Below are positions 41,572 to 50,092 of a stretch of 64,000 nucleotides of DNA, piece after piece. The stretch covers positions 124,001-188,000 of the forward strand of contig CAZCUD010000006.1 in assembly GCA_964501785.1 (NCBI GenBank). Reading direction: 5' to 3'. Made by a program: the position numbers and the translations under genes. This DNA is from DATBSK01 sp964501785. Its GTDB lineage: Bacteria > Actinomycetota > Acidimicrobiia > IMCC26256 > PALSA-555. The first letter of the stretch is position 1. Every line of letters begins with the position of its first letter. The notes beneath the pieces were generated by a model, which worked only from the letters and a program-made list of their open reading frames with translations, was not told where the DNA came from and ran no database searches.

Positions 41572-41588
41572 CCGTCCCCCCGCGCGGA

Positions 41589-41637
41589 CTTCTCGGCACG
41601 TCGACGCGTGGCCGGGCTGTCTCAGCGTGCCGAGAAG
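41589..41637. repeat. 49-base palindromic element, copy 2
   Basis: Arms 41589-41600 and 41626-41637 pair perfectly over 12 bp (CTTCTCGGCACG). As reverse complement the 49 bases match 23925-23973 at 40 positions. It lies in the 69-base gap between convergent LLM and flavodoxin genes and could terminate both. Confidence 0.75.
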
Positions 41638-41640
41638 CCC

Positions 41641-42192
41641 TCAGGTGGGCGCGCCACCGTTGGTGGCGACGCGCTGCTTCACGCCGAGCTCGAGTGCCCA
41701 GCGCTCGGCGCGGTCGCGCTCGCCGCGGACGAGCACGTTCTGCTTGTCCACGAGGAAGCTCTCGGGCGGCGCGACGAGCGTGCAGCCGGCCATGTGCAAC
41801 ATCTTCCCGATCCGCTTCGACGCTCGTCCCGTGAGCGCTCGGGGGCCGCGGACCCGCGTGTCGAACGCCGCCGCCGCGACCTCGGTCTGGGGCATCGCCT
41901 CCAGCCAGTCGCGGACGCCGGGGCCCTCGGCGCTGTCGTCGAGCGTCAGGCCGCTGTCGGGCTTCTTCGCCGTCTCGATGGCTGCCATCCGTGTCGTCGA
42001 GCGGCTCATCCCGTGCACGTGCGTCGGTCCGCCGACCACGAGCAGGTCGACGGGCGCTGCGGCCAGCGCGGCGTCGGCGTCGGCGACGGGGACCAGCTCG
42101 ACCTGCATGGAGGCCTGGAGCCCCGCACGGATGGCATCCGCGATCTCGTGGGTGTTGCGGTACATCGACTCGTAGACCACCAGGGCTCGCAC
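41641..42192 (-). CDS. Flavodoxin-like protein
   Basis: 183 residues. Start strand and phosphate loop ALVVYESMYRNTHE matches the flavodoxin FMN loop (S/T-x-T-x-N-T; here ESMYRNT). 'DLLVVGGPTHVHG' and the C-terminal 'LAAAPVDLL' are typical. An extra C-terminal 45 residues include 'VKQRVATNGG'. It probably carries FMN and shuttles electrons or reduces a redox partner. GTG 42192 has GAGGAGG at 9-base spacing. It diverges from the zinc alcohol dehydrogenase across the DosR-like boxes and is the left end of the stress cluster. Confidence 0.75.
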   Translation of the reverse strand: MRALVVYESMYRNTHEIADAIRAGLQASMQVELVPVADADAALAAAPVDLLVVGGPTHVHGMSRSTTRMAAIETAKKPDSGLTLDDSAEGPGVRDWLEAMPQTEVAAAAFDTRVRGPRALTGRASKRIGKMLHMAGCTLVAPPESFLVDKQNVLVRGERDRAERWALELGVKQRVATNGGAPT

Positions 42193-42262
42193 CGAGCGCG
42201 CCTCCTCTTGCTCCCCGCCGGCTCTTCGGCTCGATGATGCCCCAGACCGGAACGGCTCGACA

Positions 42263-42276
42263 GGGCCCAACGTCAC
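42263..42276. promoter_or_regulatory. Weak DosR-like half-box
   Basis: GGGCC-CAAC-GTCAC has one mismatch per arm to GGGAC-N4-GTCCC. It lies 32 bp (about three helical turns) from the stronger box, so the two may bind cooperating dimers. Confidence 0.4.
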
Positions 42277-42294
42277 TTCGCACGTGTCGTGCGC

Positions 42295-42308
42295 GGGACC
42301 TTCGTCCC
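42295..42308. promoter_or_regulatory. DosR-like GGGAC-CTTC-GTCCC palindrome
   Basis: The 14-bp palindrome has the same arms and 4-base spacer as the mycobacterial DosR box GGGACTNNAGTCCC. It lies in the centre of the 193-bp gap between the flavodoxin and alcohol dehydrogenase genes, 78 bases before the latter's start. A hypoxia/redox response regulator would fit. Confidence 0.55.
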
Positions 42309-42385
42309 TGGCTGTGGCGGCGACGGCGGGGCACCATGAACCTCCCGGTGCCGCAGGGTCGGACCGTCGGAGAGAGAGGACCCAG

Positions 42386-43444
42386 ATGCGTGCGTTGCAG
42401 CTCGTCGAGTGGCAGCACCCCCCGGAGCTGCGTGACGTGCCGGAGCCGGAGCCGGGCCCCGGGCAGGTCGTCGTGCGCGTCGCCGGCGCGGGGGCGTGTC
42501 ACTCCGACCTGCACCTGATGCACGACTTCGTCGAGGGCATGGTGCCGTTCGGCCCTCCCTTCACGCTCGGGCACGAGAACTCGGGTTGGGTGGACGCGCT
42601 GGGCGCAGGCGTCGAGGGCCTCGAGATCGGTCAGCCGGTGCTCGTCTACGGCCCCTGGGGGTGCGGGCGCTGCCGCCGGTGTCGTGAGGGCGCGGAGAAC
42701 TACTGCGAGCGCCAGGCCGAGCTCGGGGTGTTCGGCGGCGGGCTCGGGCTCGACGGCGGGATGGCGGCCAAGATGCTCGTGCCGAGCCCCCGGCACCTCG
42801 TGCCGTTGCCCGACGCGATCGATCCGGTCGACGCCGCGCCGCTCGCCGACGCTGCGCTGACGCCGTACCACGCCATCCGGCGATCAGCCGGACTGCTCGG
42901 CGCGGGATCCACCGCCGTCGTCATCGGTGTCGGCGGCCTCGGGCAGATGGCGGTCGAGCTCCTGGAGGCGTTGACGCCCGCGCGCATCGTCGCCGTCGAC
43001 ACCCGCGAGGCCGCGCTCGACACGGCGCGCGCCGCGGGCGCCTCGGACGCGCTGCTCGCGTCCGCGCCCGCCGACGAGACCATCGAGGCCGTCGGCCGCA
43101 TCACGGGCGGGCGGCTCGCCGACGTCGTCCTCGACTTCGTCGGGGTCGACGCCACGCTCGCCGTGGCGAGCCGGATCGTGCGTCCGCTCGGCCACCTGAC
43201 GCTCGTCGGCATCGGCGGGGGCACGCTGCCCTTCTCGTTCTTCTCGACCGCGTACGAGGTGTCGTTGGCCACGACGTACTGGGGGAGCCTTCCCGAGCTG
43301 ATGGACGTGGTCGCGCTGGCCGCGGCGGGGACCATCGGCACGACGGTGACGCGCTTCTCGCTCGACGAGGCGGCGGCCGCCTACGAGGCCCTGGAGCACG
43401 GTGAGCTCCAGGGGCGAGCCGTCGTCGTCCCGGCATCCGGCTAG
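42386..43444 (+). CDS. Zinc-dependent alcohol dehydrogenase
   Basis: 352-residue medium-chain dehydrogenase. Catalytic zinc ligands Cys in GACHSDLH and His in LGHENSGWV; structural zinc site CGRCRRC..NYC is complete; NAD motif GVGGLGQMAVELL. It oxidises or reduces an alcohol/aldehyde with NAD(P). ATG 42386 follows GAGAGGAC. It is the first gene to the right of the divergent boxes and precedes the GNAT/CoA-ligase fusion by 55 bases. Such dehydrogenases occur in actinobacterial hypoxia clusters. Confidence 0.85.
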   Translation: MRALQLVEWQHPPELRDVPEPEPGPGQVVVRVAGAGACHSDLHLMHDFVEGMVPFGPPFTLGHENSGWVDALGAGVEGLEIGQPVLVYGPWGCGRCRRCREGAENYCERQAELGVFGGGLGLDGGMAAKMLVPSPRHLVPLPDAIDPVDAAPLADAALTPYHAIRRSAGLLGAGSTAVVIGVGGLGQMAVELLEALTPARIVAVDTREAALDTARAAGASDALLASAPADETIEAVGRITGGRLADVVLDFVGVDATLAVASRIVRPLGHLTLVGIGGGTLPFSFFSTAYEVSLATTYWGSLPELMDVVALAAAGTIGTTVTRFSLDEAAAAYEALEHGELQGRAVVVPASG

Positions 43445-43486
43445 GCGGAGACGCTCGAGAGCGAGTGCCGGGTCCGTGACCGGTCG

Positions 43487-43492
43487 TACGCT
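43487..43492 (+). promoter_or_regulatory. -10 hexamer TACGCT for the GNAT fusion
   Basis: TACGCT ends 7 bases before GTG 43500, consistent with leaderless transcription and with that start rather than GTG 43476. Confidence 0.4.
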
Positions 43493-43499
43493 CGCGCCG

Positions 43500-46271
43500 G
43501 TGGATGCGAGCAACGACGGGTACCCGGTCCAGTGGGAAGGCGACGTCGTGCTGGCCGACGGCGGCACGGTGCACGTGCGCCCGATGCGCCGCGACGACGC
43601 GTCGGCACTGCTCGACCTCTACGGCCGGCTCTCCGACGAGTCGCTGTACCTCCGCTTCTTCTCGCCCGTGCCTGCGCCTCGGGCCCGCGACCTCGAGCAG
43701 CTGACCGACATCGACTACGACCGGCGGTTCGCGCTCGTCGTCGAGCTCGGCGACGCCGTCGTCGCGGTCGCGCGCTACGTCCGCACGAGCGGGGCGGCCG
43801 ACGAAGCGGAGATCGCGTTCACCGTCGCCGACGACCAGCAGGGCCGTGGTCTGGGCACCCTGCTGCTGGAGCAGCTCGCCGCCGTCGCCCGCGAGCACGG
43901 CATCCGTCGGTTCGTCGCGATGACGCTGCGTCGCAACGCCGCGATGCTCAAGGTGTTCGCGGATGCGGGCTACGAGGTGCACAAGGCCAGCGACGGGAAC
44001 GTCGTGGAGGTGTCGTTCGACATCGCCCCCACCGCGGCTTCGCTCGACGCACAGGAACGGCGTGAGAAGATCTCGGAAGCGCGCTCGGTGACTCGCATCC
44101 TCGCCCCCGGATCGATCGCCGTCATCGGGGCGAGCCGCCGACAGGGGACGATCGGCAACGGCGTGCTGCGCAACCTGCTCGCGGGCGACTTCGGTGGGCC
44201 GGTCTACCCGGTGAACCCCAACGCCGACTCGGTCGCGGGCGTGCGTGCCTATCCCGACCTCGCGGCGATCGGAGCGCAGGTCGACCTCGCGGTGGTCTGC
44301 GTCCCGGCGCCGCTGGTGCCCGAGATCGTCGACGAGTGCGCGCACGCGGGCGTGCAGGGGCTGGTCGTCATCTCCGCCGGCTTCGGGGAGGTCGACCCGA
44401 CGGGCCGCGACGTCGAGCACCGGATGGTCGAGACCGCGCGGCGCAACGGCATGCGGATGATCGGCCCCAACTGCATGGGCGTCGTGAACACCGACGCCGA
44501 CGTCGCGATGAACGCCACGTTCGCCCCGTTCCCTCCGATCGGCGGACGGATCGGGTTCGCGTCCCAGTCGGGAGGCCTGGGCATCGCGCTCCTGGCCCGA
44601 TCCGCCGAGCTCGGGCTCGGCATCTCGACGTTCGTCTCCCTCGGCAACAAGGCCGACGTGAGCAGCAACGACCTCCTCCAGTACTGGGACGAGGACCCGC
44701 AGACCGACGTGATCCTGCTGTACCTCGAGTCGTTCGGGAACCCACGGAAGTTCGCCCGACTCGCACGGCGCATCGCTCGCCAGAAGCCGATCGTCGCCGT
44801 CAAGAGCGGACGCAGCGCGGCCGGGATCCGCGGGACCTCGTCGCACACCGCCGCACTCGCCGCACCCGAGGCCACGGTCGACGCGCTCTTCGCCCAGGCC
44901 GGCGTCATCAGGGTCGAGACGCTCGAAGAGCTGTTCGACACGGCCGGCGTCCTGCTGCACCAGCCGCTCCCGAAGGGTCCGCGCGTCGCGATCGTGACCA
45001 ACGGCGGCGGTCCCGGGATCCTGGCGGCCGACGCCTGCGCATCGGCCGGTCTCGACGTCGTCGAGCTCCCCGAGGCGACACAGGCGGAGCTGCGGACGTT
45101 CGTCTCACCGGACGCATCGGTCGTGAACCCGATCGACCTCGTCGCGTCCGCCAGCGCAGACGTGTACGCGCGCACGCTCGACGTGCTGCTCGGCGAGGAC
45201 GCGGTCGACGCGATCCTCGTGATCTTCGTGCCGCCCCTGGTGACCCGCGCCGAAGACGTCGCGCGGGTGATCTCGGACGCCGCGCAGCGGTCGGGTGACA
45301 CGTCGATCATCGCGTGCTTCCTCGGGCGCAGCGGGACGCTCGACCTCATCGATCCTGCGCCCGGGGCCGGTGACGACGGGGCGGCCGACGACGTCGAGCA
45401 CCTCGAGTCGGCCCGCCGGGTCCCGACGTTCGCGTTCCCCGAGTCGGCGGCCGCCGCGCTCGGTCGCGCCGCGCACCATCGGGCGTGGTGCGAGCGCCCC
45501 GAGGGATCCACGCCCGAGCTCGAGGACGCCAGGGTCGACGTCGCGCGTCGAGTCGTCGCCGAGCGGCTGGCCGCGAACCCGGCGGGCGAGTGGCTCGGCG
45601 CCACGGCCGCGACGGGCCTCCTCGAGGCGATGGGCGTGCCGGTCACGCGCTCGGTCGTGGTCGACGACGCCGACGCGGCGGTCGCCGCCGCGGCCGAGCT
45701 CGGGTTCCCGGTCGTGCTGAAGGCCGCCTCACCGGATCTGGTGCACAAGACGGAACGGGGCGGGGTGCGGCTGCACCTGACCGACGCCGATGCCGTCCGG
45801 GCGGCGTTCGCCGGCATGTCCGCCGATCTGGGCGAGGAGATGGGCGGGGCGGTCGTCCAGACGATGGAGTCGGCAGGGCTCGAGATGATCGTCGGCGTCA
45901 CGCGCGACGACGCCTTCGGCTCCCTGGTGCTGCTCGGCATGGGCGGCACGCAGGCCGAGCTGCTGCGGGACACGACCCTTCGCATCGTGCCTCTCACCGA
46001 CGTCGACGCGGCCGAGATGGTCCGGTCGCTGCGCACGTCGCCGTTGCTGTTCGGCTATCGCGGATCGCCCGAGGTCGACGTGGCGGCGCTCGAGGACGCG
46101 GTGCTGCGCATCGGACTGCTCGCGGAGCACGTCCCCGAGATCGCCGAGCTCGACTGCAACCCGATGATCGTCTCTCCCGACGGCGTCCGCGTCGTCGACG
46201 TGAAGGTCCGGCTCGCGCCCATCCCGCCCGGACCGCCGCCGGGCGTGCGTCGCCTCCGCGACGTCGTCTGA
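43500..46271 (+). CDS. GNAT acetyltransferase fused to NDP-forming acyl-CoA synthetase (Pat-like)
   Basis: 923 residues. About 15-185 is a GNAT domain with acetyl-CoA motif 'DDQQGRGLGTLLLEQL'. About 195-330 is a CoA-binding domain (SIAVIGASRRQGTIGN). About 340-690 is the succinyl-CoA-ligase region (GFASQSGGLGIALL; GTSSHTAALAAP retains the His that is phosphorylated in ADP-forming acyl-CoA synthetases). About 700-915 is an ATP-grasp domain (FPVVLKAASPDLVHKTERGG). Related Pat enzymes acetylate and switch off AMP-forming acyl-CoA synthetases. Retained His suggests ligase activity may persist. The start is GTG 43500. It lies between the dehydrogenase and the P-type ATPase in the stress cluster. 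Confidence 0.85.
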   Translation: MDASNDGYPVQWEGDVVLADGGTVHVRPMRRDDASALLDLYGRLSDESLYLRFFSPVPAPRARDLEQLTDIDYDRRFALVVELGDAVVAVARYVRTSGAADEAEIAFTVADDQQGRGLGTLLLEQLAAVAREHGIRRFVAMTLRRNAAMLKVFADAGYEVHKASDGNVVEVSFDIAPTAASLDAQERREKISEARSVTRILAPGSIAVIGASRRQGTIGNGVLRNLLAGDFGGPVYPVNPNADSVAGVRAYPDLAAIGAQVDLAVVCVPAPLVPEIVDECAHAGVQGLVVISAGFGEVDPTGRDVEHRMVETARRNGMRMIGPNCMGVVNTDADVAMNATFAPFPPIGGRIGFASQSGGLGIALLARSAELGLGISTFVSLGNKADVSSNDLLQYWDEDPQTDVILLYLESFGNPRKFARLARRIARQKPIVAVKSGRSAAGIRGTSSHTAALAAPEATVDALFAQAGVIRVETLEELFDTAGVLLHQPLPKGPRVAIVTNGGGPGILAADACASAGLDVVELPEATQAELRTFVSPDASVVNPIDLVASASADVYARTLDVLLGEDAVDAILVIFVPPLVTRAEDVARVISDAAQRSGDTSIIACFLGRSGTLDLIDPAPGAGDDGAADDVEHLESARRVPTFAFPESAAAALGRAAHHRAWCERPEGSTPELEDARVDVARRVVAERLAANPAGEWLGATAATGLLEAMGVPVTRSVVVDDADAAVAAAAELGFPVVLKAASPDLVHKTERGGVRLHLTDADAVRAAFAGMSADLGEEMGGAVVQTMESAGLEMIVGVTRDDAFGSLVLLGMGGTQAELLRDTTLRIVPLTDVDAAEMVRSLRTSPLLFGYRGSPEVDVAALEDAVLRIGLLAEHVPEIAELDCNPMIVSPDGVRVVDVKVRLAPIPPGPPPGVRRLRDVV

Positions 46272-46287
46272 TGCGCCCGGAGCGTCC

Positions 46288-46410
46288 GTGAGCGGAGCAG
46301 AGGTCGTCGTGGTGTCGATCGCGGGCATCGGGCTCGCCGCGGTCGTGTGCTGGCTCGTGGTGCACTTCGCCTTGCGACTCGAGCGCCGACACCGTGCCCG
46401 GCCTCGCTGA
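46288..46410 (+). CDS. Small single-helix membrane protein upstream of the P-type ATPase
   Basis: A 40-residue open frame from GTG 46288 to TGA 46410: short acidic start, one hydrophobic helix (VVVVSIAGIGLAAVVCWLVV, about residues 6-25), then a basic tail (LRLERRHRARPR). It overlaps the first 17 bases of the ATPase gene, whose start lies within its last codons, so translation is coupled. The size, position and topology recall KdpF-type and other small subunits of P-type ATPases. It has no homologue I can name, and coding is inferred from the intact frame and overlap only. Confidence 0.5.
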   Translation: MSGAEVVVVSIAGIGLAAVVCWLVVHFALRLERRHRARPR

Positions 46411-48988
46411 ACGACCCGGCGGCGCGCACGGGCTGACGGCGGCCGAGGCGGCCGAGCGCCTCGTCCGGGACGGTCCGAACGCGCTGCCGGTCCCGAGGGC
46501 CACACCGGCGTGGCGGCGCTTCGGAGCCGAGCTGGTCCACTTCTTCGCGCTGCTGTTCTGGGCCGCCGGAGCCCTTGCCTTCATCGCCGGCCTGCCGCAG
46601 CTGGGCGTCGCCGTGTTCATCGTCATCGTGCTCAACGCGGCGTTCGCCTTCGTGCAGGAGCAGCGGGCCGAGCACGCCGCGGAGCGGCTGCGCGACATGT
46701 TGCCCCGCCAGGCCACGGTCGTGCGCGACGGATCGCCGTCCGCCATCGACGCCGACGACCTGGTCGTCGGAGACCTGGTGCGCCTCGAGCAGGGAGACCG
46801 GATCTCGGCCGACCTCGAGGCCGTCGCGGTGCACGACTGCGCGGTCGACGTGTCGGCGCTCACGGGTGAGAGCGTCCCGGTGCGACCGACACGCGGCGAC
46901 CTGCTCTTCGCGGGTTGCTTCGTCGTCGAAGGCGAGGCCGACGCCGTGGTCGTGGCCGTGGGGTCAGCGACCCGGCTGGCGGGGATCGCGCGCCTCACGC
47001 GCACGCACAAGCCGGCCGCGACGCCCCTCCGCCGCGAGCTCGACCGCTTGTCCCGCATGATCGCGGCCATCGCGATCGGAGTCGGCGGCACGTTCTTCCT
47101 GCTCGCGCTGCTCCTCGGGACGCCCGCGTCGGACGGCTTCCTCTTCGCCGTCGGCGTGACGGTCGCGGTGGTGCCGGCGGGCCTGCTCCCGACCGTGACC
47201 TTGTCGCTGGCGATCGGTGCTCAGCGGATGGCCGCCCGGCACGCGCTCGTCCGGCACCTCGAGGCCGTCGAGACGCTGGGCTCCACGACCTTCATCTGCA
47301 CCGACAAGACGGGCACCCTCACGCGCAACGAGATGGAGGTCGTCGAGGCATGGATGCCGTCGGGACGCGCGTCGATCCATGGCCGAGGCTACGAGCCGGC
47401 CGCAGCGGTCGACGTGGAGTCGAACGCCGTCGCGCGAGATCTGATCCAGATCGCCTCGGCGGGGACGATCTGCTCGACGGGACGGGCGGTTCGCGACGAC
47501 GAACAGGGGCGATGGGTGGCGCGGGGAGACCCGATGGAAGCGGCGATCGCGGCGCTCGCGGCGCGGGTGGGCGTCGACGCGGCGGACCTCGATCCTCCGG
47601 TCATCCGGCGGTTCCCGTTCGACCCGAGGCGCCGTCGCATGTCGGTCGTCGTCGACGACGCGGTGCTGGTGAAGGGGGCGCCGGACGCGGTCATCCCGCG
47701 CTGCGGGCCCTCGGCCGGCGCGGACGACGCGGTGCACGCGATGGGGCAGCGCGGGCTGCGTGTCCTCGCCGTGGCTCGCCGCCCCTGGTCGGGGACCGCG
47801 CCGGCCGCGGTCGACGACGCCGAGCGGGATCTCGAGCTGCTCGGCCTCCTCGGGTTCGAGGATCCGCCCCGCGAGGGAGCCGCCGAGGCGATCGCACGGT
47901 GCCGGGGCGCCGGCATCAGCGTCGCGATGGTGACGGGTGACCATCCCGCCACCGCCCTCGCCGTGGCCCGGGAGGTCGGCCTGGCTCGCGAGGGTGCACC
48001 GGTCGTGACCGGAGCCGAGCTGCCCATCGACGACGACGCGCTGGCCGCCGCGATCGAGCTCGACGGCACCGTGATCGCCCGGGTCTCGCCCGAGGACAAG
48101 CTGCGCATCGCCGAGGTGCTCCAGCGACGCGGCCACGTCGTCGCGATGACCGGCGACGGCGTCAACGACGCGCCGGCACTGCGCGAGGCCGCGATCGGCG
48201 TCGCGATGGGGAGGGCTGGTACCGACGTCGCACGGGAGGCGGCGGACCTCGTGCTGCTGGACGACGACTTCGCGACCATCGTCGCCGCGGTCGAGCAGGG
48301 ACGCTCGACGTTCGCGAACATCCGCCGCTTCCTCACGTACCACCTCACCGACAACGTGGCGGAGCTGGCTCCCTTCATCGTCTGGGCGCTCTCGGGCGGC
48401 TCGTTCCCGCTCGCCTTCAGCGTCCTCCAGCTGCTGGCCCTCGACATCGGCACCGACGTCCTCCCCGCGCTGGCGCTGGGCGCGGAGCCGCCTGGCGAGC
48501 ACGTCCTCGACCGTGCGCCGCGCCGCCGCCACCTGGTCGACCGCACGGTGCTGCTGCGTGCCTTCGGCGTCCTCGGGCCAGCCGAGGCCACCGTCGCGCT
48601 CGTCGCGTTCGTGGTCTCGTTCGTCGCGGCGGGGTGGGCGCCGGGCGATCCCTTCCCCGAAGGTCATGTGCTCCTGGCCGCGTCCGGCGCCGCGTTCACG
48701 GCGGTGGTGCTCGGGCAGGTGGCGAACGCGTTCGCGTGTCGCAGCACGGTGCGGCTGGTCTGGCGCGTGTCGTTGCGGTCGAACCGGCTGCTGCTCGTCG
48801 CGATCGGGGCCGAGCTCGTGATGCTCCTCGGGTTCCTGTTCGTGCCCCCGATCGCCGACCTGCTCGACCAGGCGCCACCGTCGTGGGCGGGCTTCGGCGT
48901 CGCGCTGCTCGCGATCCCCGCGGTCCTGGCCGCGGACACCGTGCAGAAGACGGTGGTGCGACTTCACAGTCCCCTGATGAGGCGCTGA
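46394..48988 (+). CDS. Cation-transporting P-type ATPase (type II, CtpF/Na-K-like)
   Basis: 864 residues. Phosphorylation motif CTDKTGTLTRN, actuator TGES (SALTGESVPV), nucleotide region 'VKGAPDAV', hinge MTGDGVNDAPAL. About ten transmembrane helices are visible. Membrane M4 reads VPAGLLPTVTLSLA: the Glu of the common PEGL ion site is Ala. M6 has 'DIGTDVLPALALGAE', like the Na,K/H-ATPase group. It exports or imports a cation at the plasma membrane with ATP. GTG 46394 overlaps the small membrane protein. In Mycobacterium tuberculosis, ctpF belongs to the DosR regulon, in line with the upstream boxes. Confidence 0.85.
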   Translation: MPGLAERPGGAHGLTAAEAAERLVRDGPNALPVPRATPAWRRFGAELVHFFALLFWAAGALAFIAGLPQLGVAVFIVIVLNAAFAFVQEQRAEHAAERLRDMLPRQATVVRDGSPSAIDADDLVVGDLVRLEQGDRISADLEAVAVHDCAVDVSALTGESVPVRPTRGDLLFAGCFVVEGEADAVVVAVGSATRLAGIARLTRTHKPAATPLRRELDRLSRMIAAIAIGVGGTFFLLALLLGTPASDGFLFAVGVTVAVVPAGLLPTVTLSLAIGAQRMAARHALVRHLEAVETLGSTTFICTDKTGTLTRNEMEVVEAWMPSGRASIHGRGYEPAAAVDVESNAVARDLIQIASAGTICSTGRAVRDDEQGRWVARGDPMEAAIAALAARVGVDAADLDPPVIRRFPFDPRRRRMSVVVDDAVLVKGAPDAVIPRCGPSAGADDAVHAMGQRGLRVLAVARRPWSGTAPAAVDDAERDLELLGLLGFEDPPREGAAEAIARCRGAGISVAMVTGDHPATALAVAREVGLAREGAPVVTGAELPIDDDALAAAIELDGTVIARVSPEDKLRIAEVLQRRGHVVAMTGDGVNDAPALREAAIGVAMGRAGTDVAREAADLVLLDDDFATIVAAVEQGRSTFANIRRFLTYHLTDNVAELAPFIVWALSGGSFPLAFSVLQLLALDIGTDVLPALALGAEPPGEHVLDRAPRRRHLVDRTVLLRAFGVLGPAEATVALVAFVVSFVAAGWAPGDPFPEGHVLLAASGAAFTAVVLGQVANAFACRSTVRLVWRVSLRSNRLLLVAIGAELVMLLGFLFVPPIADLLDQAPPSWAGFGVALLAIPAVLAADTVQKTVVRLHSPLMRR

Positions 48989-49022
48989 CTGAGCGGGCGC
49001 AGGGCGGCGCGAAGGTGGTCAC

Positions 49023-49991
49023 ATGACAGCGCGACCCGCTCGCCGGAAGACGAGACAGACGACGACGGCCCTCGTCGTGGGCGTCGTGATCGCCCTCGCG
49101 GCGGGCGCCGGACCGGCCGGCGCGGGCGACGGGACGCGCCGCGGTGACGTCGGGAGCGAGGAGTCGTGCCGGTCCCGGCCCGAGGTCCTCACCGACGTGC
49201 CCTACGCCGAGGTCGACGGGGTGGATCCGCGGCTGCTCTCGCTCGACCTCCACCTCCCCGCGACGGACGGGTCGTGTGCACCCGTGCCGCTGGTGATCGG
49301 CGTGCACGGCGGCGGCTGGGTCGTCGGTGACAAGCGAGGGTTCACCGGCGACAAGGCTCGCCTGTTCAACGGCGAGGGCTGGGCGTTCGCCAACCTCAAC
49401 TACCGGCTCACCCGGCGCGATCAGGATCCTCCGGTGCGGTACCCGACGCACAACGAGGACGTCGCGCGCGCCGTGGCCTGGCTCGTCGACCACGCCGACG
49501 AGTACGGCCTCGACACCGAACGAGTGGGGATCCTCGGTCACTCGGCGGGCGCGCAGATCGTCGCGTCGGTGACGACGGACGAGCGCTACCTCGAGGACGT
49601 CGGTCTCGGCCTGGACCGGATCCAGTGCGCGTTCCCCGTCGACACCGAAGGCTTCGACGTCGAGGCCCGCGTCGCCACGGGCAGTCGCGGCGCTCGCCTC
49701 TATGCCGCGATCTTCGGGACCGACCCCGCGGTCCAGCGCGAGGCCTCGCCGATCCGCCACGTCGAGCCCGGCAAGGACGTCCCTCCGATGCTGCTCGTCC
49801 GACGCGGGGAGCCGCCCCGGGTCGCCCAGCTCGAGGCCTTCGCCGACGCGCTCCGCGACGCCGACGTCCCCGTCGACGTGATCGACGCCACCGGGTACAG
49901 CCACGCCGAGGTCAACGACCTGATCGGCTCGACCGACGACCCGGTGATGACCGACCCGGTACGGGCGTTCTACCGACGCTGCTTCCGCTGA
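49023..49991 (+). CDS. Secreted alpha/beta-hydrolase esterase/lipase
   Basis: 322 residues with signal peptide (basic start, hydrophobic 'TALVVGVVIALAAGAG', cut near residue 34). The hydrolase part has the oxyanion box HGGGWVVGD, the nucleophile GHSAGAQ, and Asp/His around 'YSHAEVNDLIG'. This is the carboxylesterase/BD-FAE-like family that cuts acyl esters outside the membrane. ATG 49023 follows GAAGGTGG. It lies within the stress cluster after the P-type ATPase; its relation to stress is not clear. Confidence 0.75.
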   Translation: MTARPARRKTRQTTTALVVGVVIALAAGAGPAGAGDGTRRGDVGSEESCRSRPEVLTDVPYAEVDGVDPRLLSLDLHLPATDGSCAPVPLVIGVHGGGWVVGDKRGFTGDKARLFNGEGWAFANLNYRLTRRDQDPPVRYPTHNEDVARAVAWLVDHADEYGLDTERVGILGHSAGAQIVASVTTDERYLEDVGLGLDRIQCAFPVDTEGFDVEARVATGSRGARLYAAIFGTDPAVQREASPIRHVEPGKDVPPMLLVRRGEPPRVAQLEAFADALRDADVPVDVIDATGYSHAEVNDLIGSTDDPVMTDPVRAFYRRCFR

Positions 49992-50023
49992 CGTCCGGTG
50001 GCTCCCGGCGCGAATCGTCCGGA

Positions 50024-50029
50024 TAGGGT
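50024..50029 (+). promoter_or_regulatory. -10 hexamer TAGGGT for DUF6325/SHOCT
   Basis: TAGGGT lies 63 bases before ATG 50093. A leader of about 57 bases would contain a small GCCTCG-A-CGAGGC hairpin and the ribosome site GGAGGAAG. Confidence 0.35.
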
Positions 50030-50092
50030 GACGCCGCGCGTCGGGGCCTCGACGAGGCTGTGCAGGGCGGCACACTCCTGGAGGAAGCGCAG

